Part shown: positions 32,693 to 40,757 of the stretch, piece after piece
Numbering within the stretch: position 1 is the stretch's first letter
Layout of the letters: every line of letters starts with the position of its first letter
Notes under the pieces: generated by a model
The model's database searches: none
What the model was told of the DNA's origin: nothing
What the model saw: the letters and a program-made list of their open reading frames with translations, nothing else
Translations under genes and position numbers: made by a program
From: JAVBOW01 sp031550125
GTDB taxonomy: Bacteria > Bacteroidota > Bacteroidia > Bacteroidales > Rikenellaceae
Assembly: GCA_031550125.1 (NCBI GenBank)
Contig: JAVBOW010000006.1
Span: 20,150 to 84,149 of the forward strand
Direction: 5' to 3'
Length of the DNA: 64,000 nucleotides

Positions 32693-33879
32693 CTCTGCAA
32701 TCCGGGTTTCACGTCCAATCTACGGCACAGCGCCTTTACAGACTCCACTTCGTCCATGCTCATCGACGCCGTCAGCGATATGCGCAGTCTCTCACCGCCT
32801 TCCGGCACTGTCGGCTGCCTTATGGCCGTGGCCCAGAAACCTTCGTGGCGGAATTCGTCCGCCAGCCTCAGTGCGTTGGCGTTGCCCGGGGCCATGACGG
32901 GTATTATGCTTGCGCTGTCGGCCCGTCCTGTAAGCGCGTCGCACAGCGCGGCCAGATGACGCCTGCGCGGTTCGAAACTTTCCAGGCGGCCAACAAGGAA
33001 ATCGCTCCACAGCAGGTTGACGGATGGCAGGGCGGTAGAGAATATCAACGTCCTCATGTGGTTGGCCATCAGCCTTACCAATGGTTCGTCCGCAATGATG
33101 AATCCGCCCGTGGACGCGACGGCCTTACTGAGCGTACCTATAAGCACGTCGATCTCCTCCGACAGGCCGAGCATGGCGGCGCAACCCGCCCCCCGGGGTC
33201 CGTAAACTCCGAACGAGTGCGCTTCGTCCAGCATCAGCCTGAGGTCGTAACGGCGTTTCAGCCCAACTATATCTTCCAGCGGGCAACGGTCGCCATCCAT
33301 GCTGAAAACCGATTCGGTCGCCACCCACACGTTGCGGTAGCGGCTGCGGTTCTTGCGGACGATATCCTCAAGGTGTCCCATGTCGTTGTGCCTGAAGCGG
33401 AGGTGGTCGGCCCCGGAGAGCTTCAGTCCGTCTATTATGCTGGCGTGCGAGGCTTTGTCCGCAACGATAAGGTCGCCTTTTTCCGTTATGGCGGGTATCA
33501 CCCCTGCGTTGGCAGAAAAGCCGCTGCCCGTAGCCAGCGCCTTCCGTCCGCCTGGATATAGCGCGGCGAGCGAATTTTCCAGAAGCGCGTACTCGGCGTT
33601 GTTGCCTGTCATCAGGCGCGACGACGGGTTGCTCATAATAAAAGTCCGCTCTTCGCCAAGCAGACGGAAAAACTCCCGTTGAAGCTCAGCCCCGCCGGGG
33701 CCGAGGCCGTGCGGCGAATTGTCTTCCGTAAGCCCCAGGTAGTCGTTGGAGGAGAGGTTGAGGAACGTTCTTCCGCCTGCGGTTATGTATTTTCCGCGCA
33801 CGGACATCTCCTTAAGCTCCCTCAGCGCGCCCTGCCTTTCGAGGTCTCGCAACGTATTTTCCGTCTCTTCGTGTTTCAT
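32689..33879 (-). CDS. bioF: 8-amino-7-oxononanoate synthase
   Basis: 396 residues from ATG 33879 (MKHEETENTLRDL). The open frame continues upstream to 34170, but that part is the shadow of mqnD. PLP-dependent alpha-oxoamine synthase joining pimeloyl-ACP and alanine. Seen: NLSSNDYLGLT, ATGSGFSANAGV, LDEAHSFGVYGPRG (PLP-contacting Asp and His) and TLSKAVASTGG with the Schiff-base lysine. Overlaps mqnD and bioG by four bases each. Confidence 0.94.
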   Translation of the reverse strand: MKHEETENTLRDLERQGALRELKEMSVRGKYITAGGRTFLNLSSNDYLGLTEDNSPHGLGPGGAELQREFFRLLGEERTFIMSNPSSRLMTGNNAEYALLENSLAALYPGGRKALATGSGFSANAGVIPAITEKGDLIVADKASHASIIDGLKLSGADHLRFRHNDMGHLEDIVRKNRSRYRNVWVATESVFSMDGDRCPLEDIVGLKRRYDLRLMLDEAHSFGVYGPRGAGCAAMLGLSEEIDVLIGTLSKAVASTGGFIIADEPLVRLMANHMRTLIFSTALPSVNLLWSDFLVGRLESFEPRRRHLAALCDALTGRADSASIIPVMAPGNANALRLADEFRHEGFWATAIRQPTVPEGGERLRISLTASMSMDEVESVKALCRRLDVKPGLQR

Positions 33880-34694
33880 TTCAGTGAATCTTCCGCTATA
33901 CCCAGCAGGTGGCATATTCCCCGACGGGCCTCCGGGCCGAGCGTCAGCGAGTTTTCGTTTACGAACGTTTTTATGTGGCTTTCTATAACCTTTCTGTCCA
34001 TCTCCTGCGCATGAGCCTTTACGAACGTCGCGGAGTGGGACGGGTTTGCCATGGCGTATTCTATGCTGCGGCGTATCACCCTGTCTACTTTCCGGCGGAT
34101 ATCGTCCGGCAAAGCGCGCGAAACCACTATCCCGCCCAACGGCAGAGGCATTCCCATGGCCTTTTCCCACAGTTGCCCCAGGTCGGCCACGAGCGTCAAC
34201 CCGTGGTTGCGGTAGGTGAAACGCCCCTCATGGATCATCACGCCCGCGTCGGCGCGGCCGCTCACTACGGCGTCGGCTATGCGGTGGAAAATGTATTCGG
34301 GCTTGTCTGTTATCTCCGGGAAAAACTTGGAGACAAGCAGGTTTGCGGTGGTGTGCCGTCCGGGTATAGCCAACATGGCGCCTGCGTGCGGCTCGAAACC
34401 GTCCCCTTCGCGGGCAACCATGACAGGCCCGACGCCGTAACCCAGGGCGCTGCCCGAGTCGCATAGCGCATAACGATTCAGCAGCAGAGGCAGCGCCGCG
34501 TAACTCATCTTGCTTATCTCCACTCCTCCGTTTTTGTCTAACAGGTTGCCGTTCAGCTGTTCGATGTCGGCGAATGTCACCTCGAAAGCCAACCCTTCCG
34601 TGTCTATGCGCCCGGATATGAGGGCCTCGAACGAGAAAGTGTCGTTAGGGCATGGCGATATAGCCAGTTTCACTGTTCGTACACGGCTTTTCAT
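33876..34694 (-). CDS. mqnD: 1,4-dihydroxy-6-naphthoate synthase MqnD
   Basis: 272 residues from ATG 34694 (MKSRVRTVKLAIS). Seen: LAISPCPNDTFSFEALISG at the N-terminus, EISKMSYAALPLLL, GRHTTANLLVSKFFPE, and DAGVMIHEGRFTY, all typical of the periplasmic-binding-protein-like MqnD fold. It converts cyclic de-hypoxanthinyl futalosine to dihydroxynaphthoate in the futalosine menaquinone route. Overlaps mqnB and bioF by four bases. The open frame upstream of the start is a shadow of mqnB. Confidence 0.93.
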   Translation of the reverse strand: MKSRVRTVKLAISPCPNDTFSFEALISGRIDTEGLAFEVTFADIEQLNGNLLDKNGGVEISKMSYAALPLLLNRYALCDSGSALGYGVGPVMVAREGDGFEPHAGAMLAIPGRHTTANLLVSKFFPEITDKPEYIFHRIADAVVSGRADAGVMIHEGRFTYRNHGLTLVADLGQLWEKAMGMPLPLGGIVVSRALPDDIRRKVDRVIRRSIEYAMANPSHSATFVKAHAQEMDRKVIESHIKTFVNENSLTLGPEARRGICHLLGIAEDSLK

Positions 34695-35266
34695 AACGGT
34701 ATTCCTGCAAGCAGGCAGTCGAGTGCCGCCGAGAGGTTTTGCGTGGCCAGCGGTATATCCCATTCGTCGCGGCCAGCCGCTACGGCATTCGACACCGCCC
34801 TTATTTCCAGGAAAGGCACTCCGGCCCTTTCGCATACCGCGAAAAACGCCGCACCTTCCATATTCTCTATGTCGGCTTTCCCTGCTAACGGCGTGGCGGC
34901 GGCGTTGACCGTGTTGGACGCGCCTTTGGGCAACGCAGTGAATTGTCCGGCGAAAGGACAGTGGTATTCCTTTATGAACAGCGGGCTGAAACCTTCCGGA
35001 CGCATCGCGCCCAGGTCTGCCACCCGCTCCGATTCCACAAGCAGGACGTCGCCTACGCCGAACGGCGACCCTTCGTACGAGCCGGCTATCCCCGCCAGTA
35101 TCACGAGCGAAGGCGCGTGCCGCACGATGGCCCAATGTGTGGCCGCCGCCGTTTCGGCCATACCGACGCCGCATATTTCTATCGTGACCCCGCCGGGCGA
35201 TCCCTCTCCGGCAAAGCGGCTTATCTCTTGCGCCGTAGGCGACAGTATGACTATTCTCCGGGGCAT
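34691..35266 (-). CDS. mqnB: futalosine hydrolase MqnB
   Basis: 191 residues from ATG 35266. Nucleoside-phosphorylase fold: GVGMAETAAATHWAI, LAGIAGSYEG, and ENMEGAAFFAVCERAGVPF with the catalytic glutamates, then IRAVSN. It removes hypoxanthine from futalosine. Directly followed by mqnD with an ATGA overlap, a typical pair. Its 5' end overlaps the DUF454 gene by 16 bases. Confidence 0.92.
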   Translation of the reverse strand: MPRRIVILSPTAQEISRFAGEGSPGGVTIEICGVGMAETAAATHWAIVRHAPSLVILAGIAGSYEGSPFGVGDVLLVESERVADLGAMRPEGFSPLFIKEYHCPFAGQFTALPKGASNTVNAAATPLAGKADIENMEGAAFFAVCERAGVPFLEIRAVSNAVAAGRDEWDIPLATQNLSAALDCLLAGIPL

Positions 35267-35625
35267 CGGCGTTTGTTCTTGATGAGCAGAATATGCAGGG
35301 TTACGGCGATTGCTATGCATATCAGCATGACCCTCACCCAGAGTATGCCGGTTATATACGCCGCGGCGTATATAATCGTACCCCACAGTAACGCAAGTAC
35401 ATATATCTTTACTTTTACCGGAAGCCCGCGCCCGTGGGCGTAATCGTCCAGATACTTGCCGAAGACTTTGTTGGTGAGCAGCCAAGTGCGCAGCGCGGGC
35501 GAAGAACGTGCGAAAAACCACAGGGCCAACAGCAGGAAAGGCGTGGTGGGAAGCAACGGGACTACCACGCCCACAGCTCCCAAAGCCACGCATAGCAATC
35601 CCGATATAAGGAAGACGGGTTTCAA
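35251..35625 (-). CDS. DUF454 (YbaN-like) small membrane protein
   Basis: 124 residues. An N-terminal pair of hydrophobic helices (VFLISGLLCVALGAVGVVVP) with LPTTPFLLLALWFFARSSP, the DUF454 signature, a basic loop (GKYLDDYAHGRGLPVKVK), then two more helices. Inner-membrane protein of unknown role; in other bacteria it occurs near priB/dnaX or lipid genes. Tightly packed between mlaD and mqnB. Confidence 0.88.
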   Translation of the reverse strand: MKPVFLISGLLCVALGAVGVVVPLLPTTPFLLLALWFFARSSPALRTWLLTNKVFGKYLDDYAHGRGLPVKVKIYVLALLWGTIIYAAAYITGILWVRVMLICIAIAVTLHILLIKNKRRCPGE

Positions 35626-35628
35626 TGC

Positions 35629-36585
35629 CTAATTTTTCTTCCCGCCGCCGAATACGGAGAAGTTGACATAACGTTTAGGGTTGGCCTGGATGTCTTCCAG
35701 CAGACGGGCCAGGTTGCCCGTAGCCACCGACAGCGAATCGTACAACACTTCGTCGTTGATGAATTTGCCCAGCGTGCCGCCGCCGCTGTTTACCTTTTCG
35801 AGCGAGGCGTTGAGCTGCGCCAGGCTCGACGAGAGGTTTGTTATCATCTGCGGAATGTTCGACGAACTGAGCGAATCGGTGAAACCCTCCACGTTACCTA
35901 CTATGCGGTCTATCCTGGGCGCGTTTTGCTTTAAACTGCGCGACAGGGCGTTGAGGTTGTTTACGATGGACTTTATGTCGGCCGATTCGCTTTTGACGAT
36001 CCCGTCAAGCTCGGCCGATATGCTGGCCACGTGGCTTAACGTGGCGGTGATGTGTCCCGTGTTTTTGTCCAGCAGTGTGTTTACCGACGTGAGAGTGTGC
36101 GTAATGTCGTTCACCAGCGTGTTGGCCTTTTGTTTTAGGAATTCGAACTCGGAGCCGGCCACCTCGAGGAAGTCCTTGTCCCATTCCGACCTCAACGTGT
36201 CTCCTTTTTGCAGGAAGGTGGCGGACTTGCCAAGTACTATCTCGAGCGCCTTGCCTCCCATGAGTCCGTCGCTGAATATGAGGGCCTTGGAGTCGTCAGG
36301 GATTTTATATTTCGATTTTACCTTCAGCTCGAGCAGTATTTTATTCGACATGGCCGGATCGAATTCCATCCGGCGGATCACGCCCACCTTCAGCCCCCTG
36401 ATCATTATGTTGGACGACGTCTGCAGGCCGCTTACCTGGTCGTAAAGGGCGTAATAGGTGCTTGTACCCCGGATCAGGTCGGTGCCTTTTATGAAGTTTA
36501 TGGCCCAATACATGGCCATGATGGTCGCTACGGCGAAAATACCTATCCTTACCTCTTTACGCAGTTTTATCTTTTTCCTGTTCAT
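35629..36585 (-). CDS. MCE/MlaD-domain lipid-transport protein
   Basis: 318 residues. One N-terminal membrane helix (IGIFAVATIMAMYWAINFI), an MCE/MlaD domain at about 38-120 (YALYDQVSGLQTSSNIMIRG, then LKVGVIRRMEF), and a long helical C-terminal region (about 150-300) likely to form a tunnel or barrel of helices. It carries phospholipids between membranes as part of an ABC import system; no mlaE or mlaF is adjacent. Four bases after amiC. Confidence 0.9.
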   Translation of the reverse strand: MNRKKIKLRKEVRIGIFAVATIMAMYWAINFIKGTDLIRGTSTYYALYDQVSGLQTSSNIMIRGLKVGVIRRMEFDPAMSNKILLELKVKSKYKIPDDSKALIFSDGLMGGKALEIVLGKSATFLQKGDTLRSEWDKDFLEVAGSEFEFLKQKANTLVNDITHTLTSVNTLLDKNTGHITATLSHVASISAELDGIVKSESADIKSIVNNLNALSRSLKQNAPRIDRIVGNVEGFTDSLSSSNIPQMITNLSSSLAQLNASLEKVNSGGGTLGKFINDEVLYDSLSVATGNLARLLEDIQANPKRYVNFSVFGGGKKN

Positions 36586-36589
36586 CGTG

Positions 36590-37849
36590 CTATCTCTTTA
36601 TCAGTTTAAGGGCTTCGCCCACGGTTATGGGCGTCCCGTCGAGGAACGCCACCACAAAGGCGTCTTTCACCGTGCGGCGTACCTGGGCCTGGCGGGCCGT
36701 GGCCGTGGCGTAGGAGTCGCTCTCTTCGACGTAATATTTATATATGCCGCCTATTTTCTTCTCAAACACCTTGCCGCAATAAGCTCCGAAACAGGGGTCG
36801 CGCGGGGAGAGACTTTTGGGCGATATGCGTATCTGTACGGCAAAGGTGACTTTCTGTGAGGCGGCAGGGGCAAGGGTTGGCGACGGGGTCTGCGCGGCCG
36901 GCTGCGCCGCAACCCGTGTTGCGGGGACCTCCTCCGCAGTCGTGGCCGGGGACTCCTGCGATACTGCCTCCAGGGCCGGTTCGCCGGCTTGAGTCGTGTT
37001 TGCGGCTGTTCGTTGCCCCTCTTCCCCGTCCGGATCGTTGGCCAGGGCTATTGCCGCGCCTTTGCCTTCGCATTTGGTTTTATACGCGCTGAAGGCGTTG
37101 AAAAGGCAGCGCGCGTAGCGCTCCTGACCTTCGGCGCTTATCATTTTTTGCAGGTCGGCGTTGTTGTTTATGAAACCCAGTTCGGTCAGCACCGCAGGGG
37201 TGGACGTTTGCCACAGGACGATCAGCCCTGCCTCCTTAACCCCCCTGTCGATCAACTTCAACCCTCCGTTGCTGTACTGGCTTTGGACCGAACTGGCAAA
37301 GGCGAGGCTCTGCTCGCGGTAGGCGTATTGCATGAGCGAGAAGATGATGAACGATTCTGGCGAACCCGGTTCGTATCCCTGGTACCGCGTCGTGTGGTCG
37401 CTTTCCATGTTGATTACGTCGTTCTCGCGCATGGCCACCTCCAGGTTGGCCGCCGATTTCGACGTACCCATGATGAAGGTCTCCGTCCCCGAAGCGGGAG
37501 CGCCCTTGTTCGAGTTGGCGTGTATGGAGATGAAAAGGTCGGCCGAATTCCTGTTGGCTATACCGCCCCTTTCGGCCAACTCCACGAATACGTCGGTTTT
37601 GCGGGTGTAGATCACCTTTACGGCGGGGTAGTTGTCGGATATGAGCTTGCCCAGTTTCAGCGCCACCTGCAACACCACGTCTTTCTCTTTGTATTTGCCG
37701 CCCTGCGACAACGCTCCGGAGTCTTTGCCTCCGTGTCCGGGGTCTATCACCACCGTCCGTATGACTTCCGTCTTCTGCGCCGCCGCGGCAAGCGGAGCGA
37801 TGGCGCAGGCCGACAGTAACGCATATATAATGGAACGGGAAACTTTCAT
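36590..37849 (-). CDS. N-acetylmuramoyl-L-alanine amidase (Amidase_3)
   Basis: About 419 residues from ATG 37849 (37861 is in frame too). Signal peptide (IIYALLSACAIAPLAAAA). Zinc amidase domain at about 30-250: VVIDPGHGGKDSGA, a Glu in YTRKTDVFVELAERG, and LFISIHANSN. A Pro/Ala/Thr-rich linker (about 270-335) leads to a C-terminal region (TFAVQIRISPKSLSP to end) that looks like a peptidoglycan-binding SPOR-type fold. It cuts stem peptides from glycan during division. First gene of the operon running to bioC. Confidence 0.9.
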   Translation of the reverse strand: MKVSRSIIYALLSACAIAPLAAAAQKTEVIRTVVIDPGHGGKDSGALSQGGKYKEKDVVLQVALKLGKLISDNYPAVKVIYTRKTDVFVELAERGGIANRNSADLFISIHANSNKGAPASGTETFIMGTSKSAANLEVAMRENDVINMESDHTTRYQGYEPGSPESFIIFSLMQYAYREQSLAFASSVQSQYSNGGLKLIDRGVKEAGLIVLWQTSTPAVLTELGFINNNADLQKMISAEGQERYARCLFNAFSAYKTKCEGKGAAIALANDPDGEEGQRTAANTTQAGEPALEAVSQESPATTAEEVPATRVAAQPAAQTPSPTLAPAASQKVTFAVQIRISPKSLSPRDPCFGAYCGKVFEKKIGGIYKYYVEESDSYATATARQAQVRRTVKDAFVVAFLDGTPITVGEALKLIKR

Positions 37850-37882
37850 CGGGACAAACATTAAAAACTGCGTTTTTTTAAC

Positions 37883-37890
37883 TACTTTTG
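37883..37890 (+). promoter_or_regulatory. lptD -7 box TACTTTTG
   Basis: Predicted start near 37896, so the lptD leader contains both palindromes of this intergenic region. Confidence 0.55.
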
Positions 37891-37903
37891 CAACCGTAAA
37901 AAC

Positions 37904-37942
37904 GCTCCGTAACAGGCCTTAAGACCATTCCCGGAGCTTTTT
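37904..37942. terminator. terminator-like hairpin in the lptD/amiC intergenic region
   Basis: GCTCCG (37904-37909) and CGGAGC (37932-37937), followed by TTTTT on the plus strand and by GTTTTT on the minus strand. It lies in the leader of both divergent genes, so it could attenuate either. The spacer contains the near-palindrome GGCCTTAAGACC. Confidence 0.45.
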
Positions 37943-37964
37943 GCCGACTTTGTCGGCAAAGGTA
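37940..37964 (-). promoter_or_regulatory. amiC -7 box overlapped by a 9-bp palindrome
   Basis: Minus-strand TACCTTTG at 37964-37957 overlaps the palindrome TTTGCCGAC (37940-37948)/GTCGGCAAA (37952-37960), which could be an operator or a 5' hairpin. Confidence 0.5.
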
Positions 37965-37982
37965 CGAAACAATTCGGTAAAT

Positions 37983-40739
37983 TTGAACAGGTTTTCTCCG
38001 AAATACACCTTTTATTTTGCTTTGGCCCTGGCCGCGGCCTGCGTCCTGCTGTGCGGAAATCCGTCTTTCGGACTGCAATCGGCGGGGGACTACGCCGTCG
38101 GTCAACGTGATAGCCTGTCCGACATAGACGTAAGTCCGGCAAAGGACGCCGAGGCGGCCGAGCGCCAGCTTGAGCAGCGAAAGCTGGAGGCCGATTCGCT
38201 GATAGACATCATAGACAGCGCGCTGCTCGCCCCCGTAAAGCGCGACACCGCCGCCGTCAAGCCGGCGAAGAGTTTTCTGGACGATCCGATAAGCGGCACG
38301 GCCAACGATTCGCTCGTTTACGATCCGCGCCGCAAGCTGGTATACATTTACGAAAAGGGCGACGTAATCTACCTCGACAAGAACCTGAAAGCCGATTTCA
38401 TCCGCGTGGACATGTCTTCGAAGCTCATCTACGCCCACGGACGCCCGGATTCAATTCCCGAGACGGGCAAGTGGGAGACGACGCATCCCGAATTCATCGA
38501 TGGTGGAAGCATCTACAAGACCGACACCATAACTTACAACCTGGCGAGCAAAAAGGCCAAGATAAAGGGCCTCTCGACGCAGGACGGCGAGGGATTCCTT
38601 CTGGGCCGCGATATTAAAAAAATGCCCGACAACACCATAAACATAGCCCACGGGCGCTACACCACCTGCGACCATGTGGAGAGTCCTCACTTCTACCTGG
38701 CCATGACGCGCGCCAAAGCCATCCCGGGCAAGAAGGTTATCGTGGGTCCGTCGTACCTTGTCTTCGAGGACGTACCCATCTATTTCCTCGGGGTACCCTT
38801 CGCGTTTTTCCCGATGATGAGCGACCGCTCCTCGGGTTTCATCATGCCTGAGTACGGAGAGGATACTTACCGCGGCTTTTTCCTGCGTAACGGAGGCTAT
38901 TACTTCGCTTTCAACGACTATATCGACGCAACCCTCACGGGAGGCATCTATTCGCTCGGATCGTGGGAAGTCAACGGCGCCAGCAACTACCGCAAGCGCT
39001 ATAAATACAACGGCAACTTCATGGGCAACTATTCCAAGATCATAGGAGGGGAGAAGGGGTCGGCCGACTATTCCAAGACAACCAGCTACAACGTTCGCTG
39101 GAGCCACTCTCAGGATCCGAAATTCAGGCCCAACTCCACTTTCTCCGCCAGCGTCAACTTCTCGTCGAGCAGCTACGCGAAGAGGGGGGCGCAGACCCTG
39201 GCCGACCACCTCTCCACACAAACCAACTCCTCGATAGCCTACAGCACGCGCTGGGGACAGGGCCGGTATTCGCTCAGCGTCGCGGCGACGCACTCGCAGA
39301 ACTCGGCCGACACCACGATGTCGATAGGCTTCCCGTCGGCCACGTTCAGCGTAATGAAATTCTATCCATTTCGCCGGGAGGAACGCAGCGGTAAGGAGCG
39401 CTGGTACGAAAAGATTTCGATGTCCTACACCGGCAACATGCGTAACACCGCCTCGGGCAAGGAGTACGATATGTTCACCGACAAGATGTTCCGCAACATG
39501 GTGAACGGCGTGGAGCATTCCATTCCCGTTTCAATGTCATTCAATTTACTGAATTATATTAATTTAAGTCCGTCGGCCAATTATAACGAAACATGGAGTT
39601 TCAAGGCTTTCAATAAGGAATACGATCCGGCGCAGGGCAGAGCGGTGGTTGCCGACACTACTTTCGGCTTCTACAGGGCCTACCGCTACAGTTTCTCGGC
39701 CTCCATGTCCACCAAACTTTACGGCATGTACGAATTTACCGGCAAGAAATTCCCGATACGGTTCATACGCCACGTAATAACCACATCGGCGGGCATGTCA
39801 TTCTCCCCTGACTTTTCAGATCCTAAATTCGGCATGTATAAGCCTGTGCAGAGCGATTCCACCGGAACCATAACGTATTATTCTCCAATGCAGGGAGCCG
39901 GCGCGTACAGCCCTCCCGGAACGGGCCGGTCGGCTTCGCTCTCCTTCAGCCTGGGCAACAACATAGAGATGAAGGTACGGAGTAAAGCCGACACATCGGG
40001 CATGAAGAAGATAAAGATAATAGAGAACCTTTCGGCCAGCAGCTCATATAACTTCCTCGCCGACTCGCTCAACCTGTCGCCCTTTTCGCTCAACCTCCGT
40101 ACCGGCACGCTTTTCGGCAACTTCGCCCTGCAACTCGGCGCGACGCTCGATCCCTACCAACTTAACGACAAAGGGCATAAGATAAATAAATTCATGCTGG
40201 CCAAAGGCAAGCTGGGGCGCATAACTTCCACGGGATGGTCGTTCGGGTACACTTTCCAGTCGACCAAGAAGGCTACAGGGGCGATGAACGACATAAATAA
40301 CGGCGGATCGCTGCCTCCGGGGAGCGACCCTATGTTTTTCACCGACCCATCGGTAAACGCCTCCATGCGCCGCCAGGCCATGAGTTCGATGTACTACGAT
40401 TTCGACATTCCCTGGAACCTTGGGGTAAACTACTCCCTAAGCTATTCGAAGCCGGGCCTGAAAGCCAACGTCACGCAAACCCTTCGCTTCAACACCAGTG
40501 TCACGCTTACGGAAAAGACGGGCATAACGTTCGACGGCGGCTACGACTTCAAAATGAAGAAATTCACTCCCGGTACGGTGAACATAACGCGCGACCTGCA
40601 TTGCTGGCAAATGACCTTCTCTTGGGTGCCGATAGGCTCCTTCCAGTCGTGGAGCTTCTATATAGGGGTTAAGTCGGGCGTGCTGCACGACCTTAAATAC
40701 GACAAGCGGAGCAGCTATTACGAAAACCTTTACGATTGA
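37983..40739 (+). CDS. lptD: LPS-assembly outer-membrane protein LptD
   Basis: About 918 residues from TTG 37983. No ATG exists before the mature protein; TTG 37941 is an alternative, but it lies inside a palindrome. Signal peptide (YFALALAAACVLLCG). The N-terminal OstA-like domain spans about 90-230 (KLVYIYEKGDVIYLDKNLKA), then a large beta-barrel with repeated aromatic strands (GVPFAFFPMMSDRSSGFIMP is the conserved LptD start of the barrel). It inserts lipopolysaccharide into the outer leaflet. Works with the OstA-like protein at 18462. dcp follows after 18 bases. Confidence 0.9.
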   Translation: MNRFSPKYTFYFALALAAACVLLCGNPSFGLQSAGDYAVGQRDSLSDIDVSPAKDAEAAERQLEQRKLEADSLIDIIDSALLAPVKRDTAAVKPAKSFLDDPISGTANDSLVYDPRRKLVYIYEKGDVIYLDKNLKADFIRVDMSSKLIYAHGRPDSIPETGKWETTHPEFIDGGSIYKTDTITYNLASKKAKIKGLSTQDGEGFLLGRDIKKMPDNTINIAHGRYTTCDHVESPHFYLAMTRAKAIPGKKVIVGPSYLVFEDVPIYFLGVPFAFFPMMSDRSSGFIMPEYGEDTYRGFFLRNGGYYFAFNDYIDATLTGGIYSLGSWEVNGASNYRKRYKYNGNFMGNYSKIIGGEKGSADYSKTTSYNVRWSHSQDPKFRPNSTFSASVNFSSSSYAKRGAQTLADHLSTQTNSSIAYSTRWGQGRYSLSVAATHSQNSADTTMSIGFPSATFSVMKFYPFRREERSGKERWYEKISMSYTGNMRNTASGKEYDMFTDKMFRNMVNGVEHSIPVSMSFNLLNYINLSPSANYNETWSFKAFNKEYDPAQGRAVVADTTFGFYRAYRYSFSASMSTKLYGMYEFTGKKFPIRFIRHVITTSAGMSFSPDFSDPKFGMYKPVQSDSTGTITYYSPMQGAGAYSPPGTGRSASLSFSLGNNIEMKVRSKADTSGMKKIKIIENLSASSSYNFLADSLNLSPFSLNLRTGTLFGNFALQLGATLDPYQLNDKGHKINKFMLAKGKLGRITSTGWSFGYTFQSTKKATGAMNDINNGGSLPPGSDPMFFTDPSVNASMRRQAMSSMYYDFDIPWNLGVNYSLSYSKPGLKANVTQTLRFNTSVTLTEKTGITFDGGYDFKMKKFTPGTVNITRDLHCWQMTFSWVPIGSFQSWSFYIGVKSGVLHDLKYDKRSSYYENLYD

Positions 40740-40757
40740 CGATAACCGTATATAACA

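Noticed and set aside
32212..33561. Long plus-strand ORF of 449 codons over bioG and bioF
   Set aside because: It is an antisense shadow of GC-rich genes with clear conserved motifs on the minus strand; its translation is Arg/Ala-rich without domains.
35175..35593. Longer starts for mqnB, mqnD and bioF using the open frames upstream
   Set aside because: The extensions overlap upstream genes in other frames and are Arg-rich; the inner ATG codons give family-length proteins with four-base overlaps.
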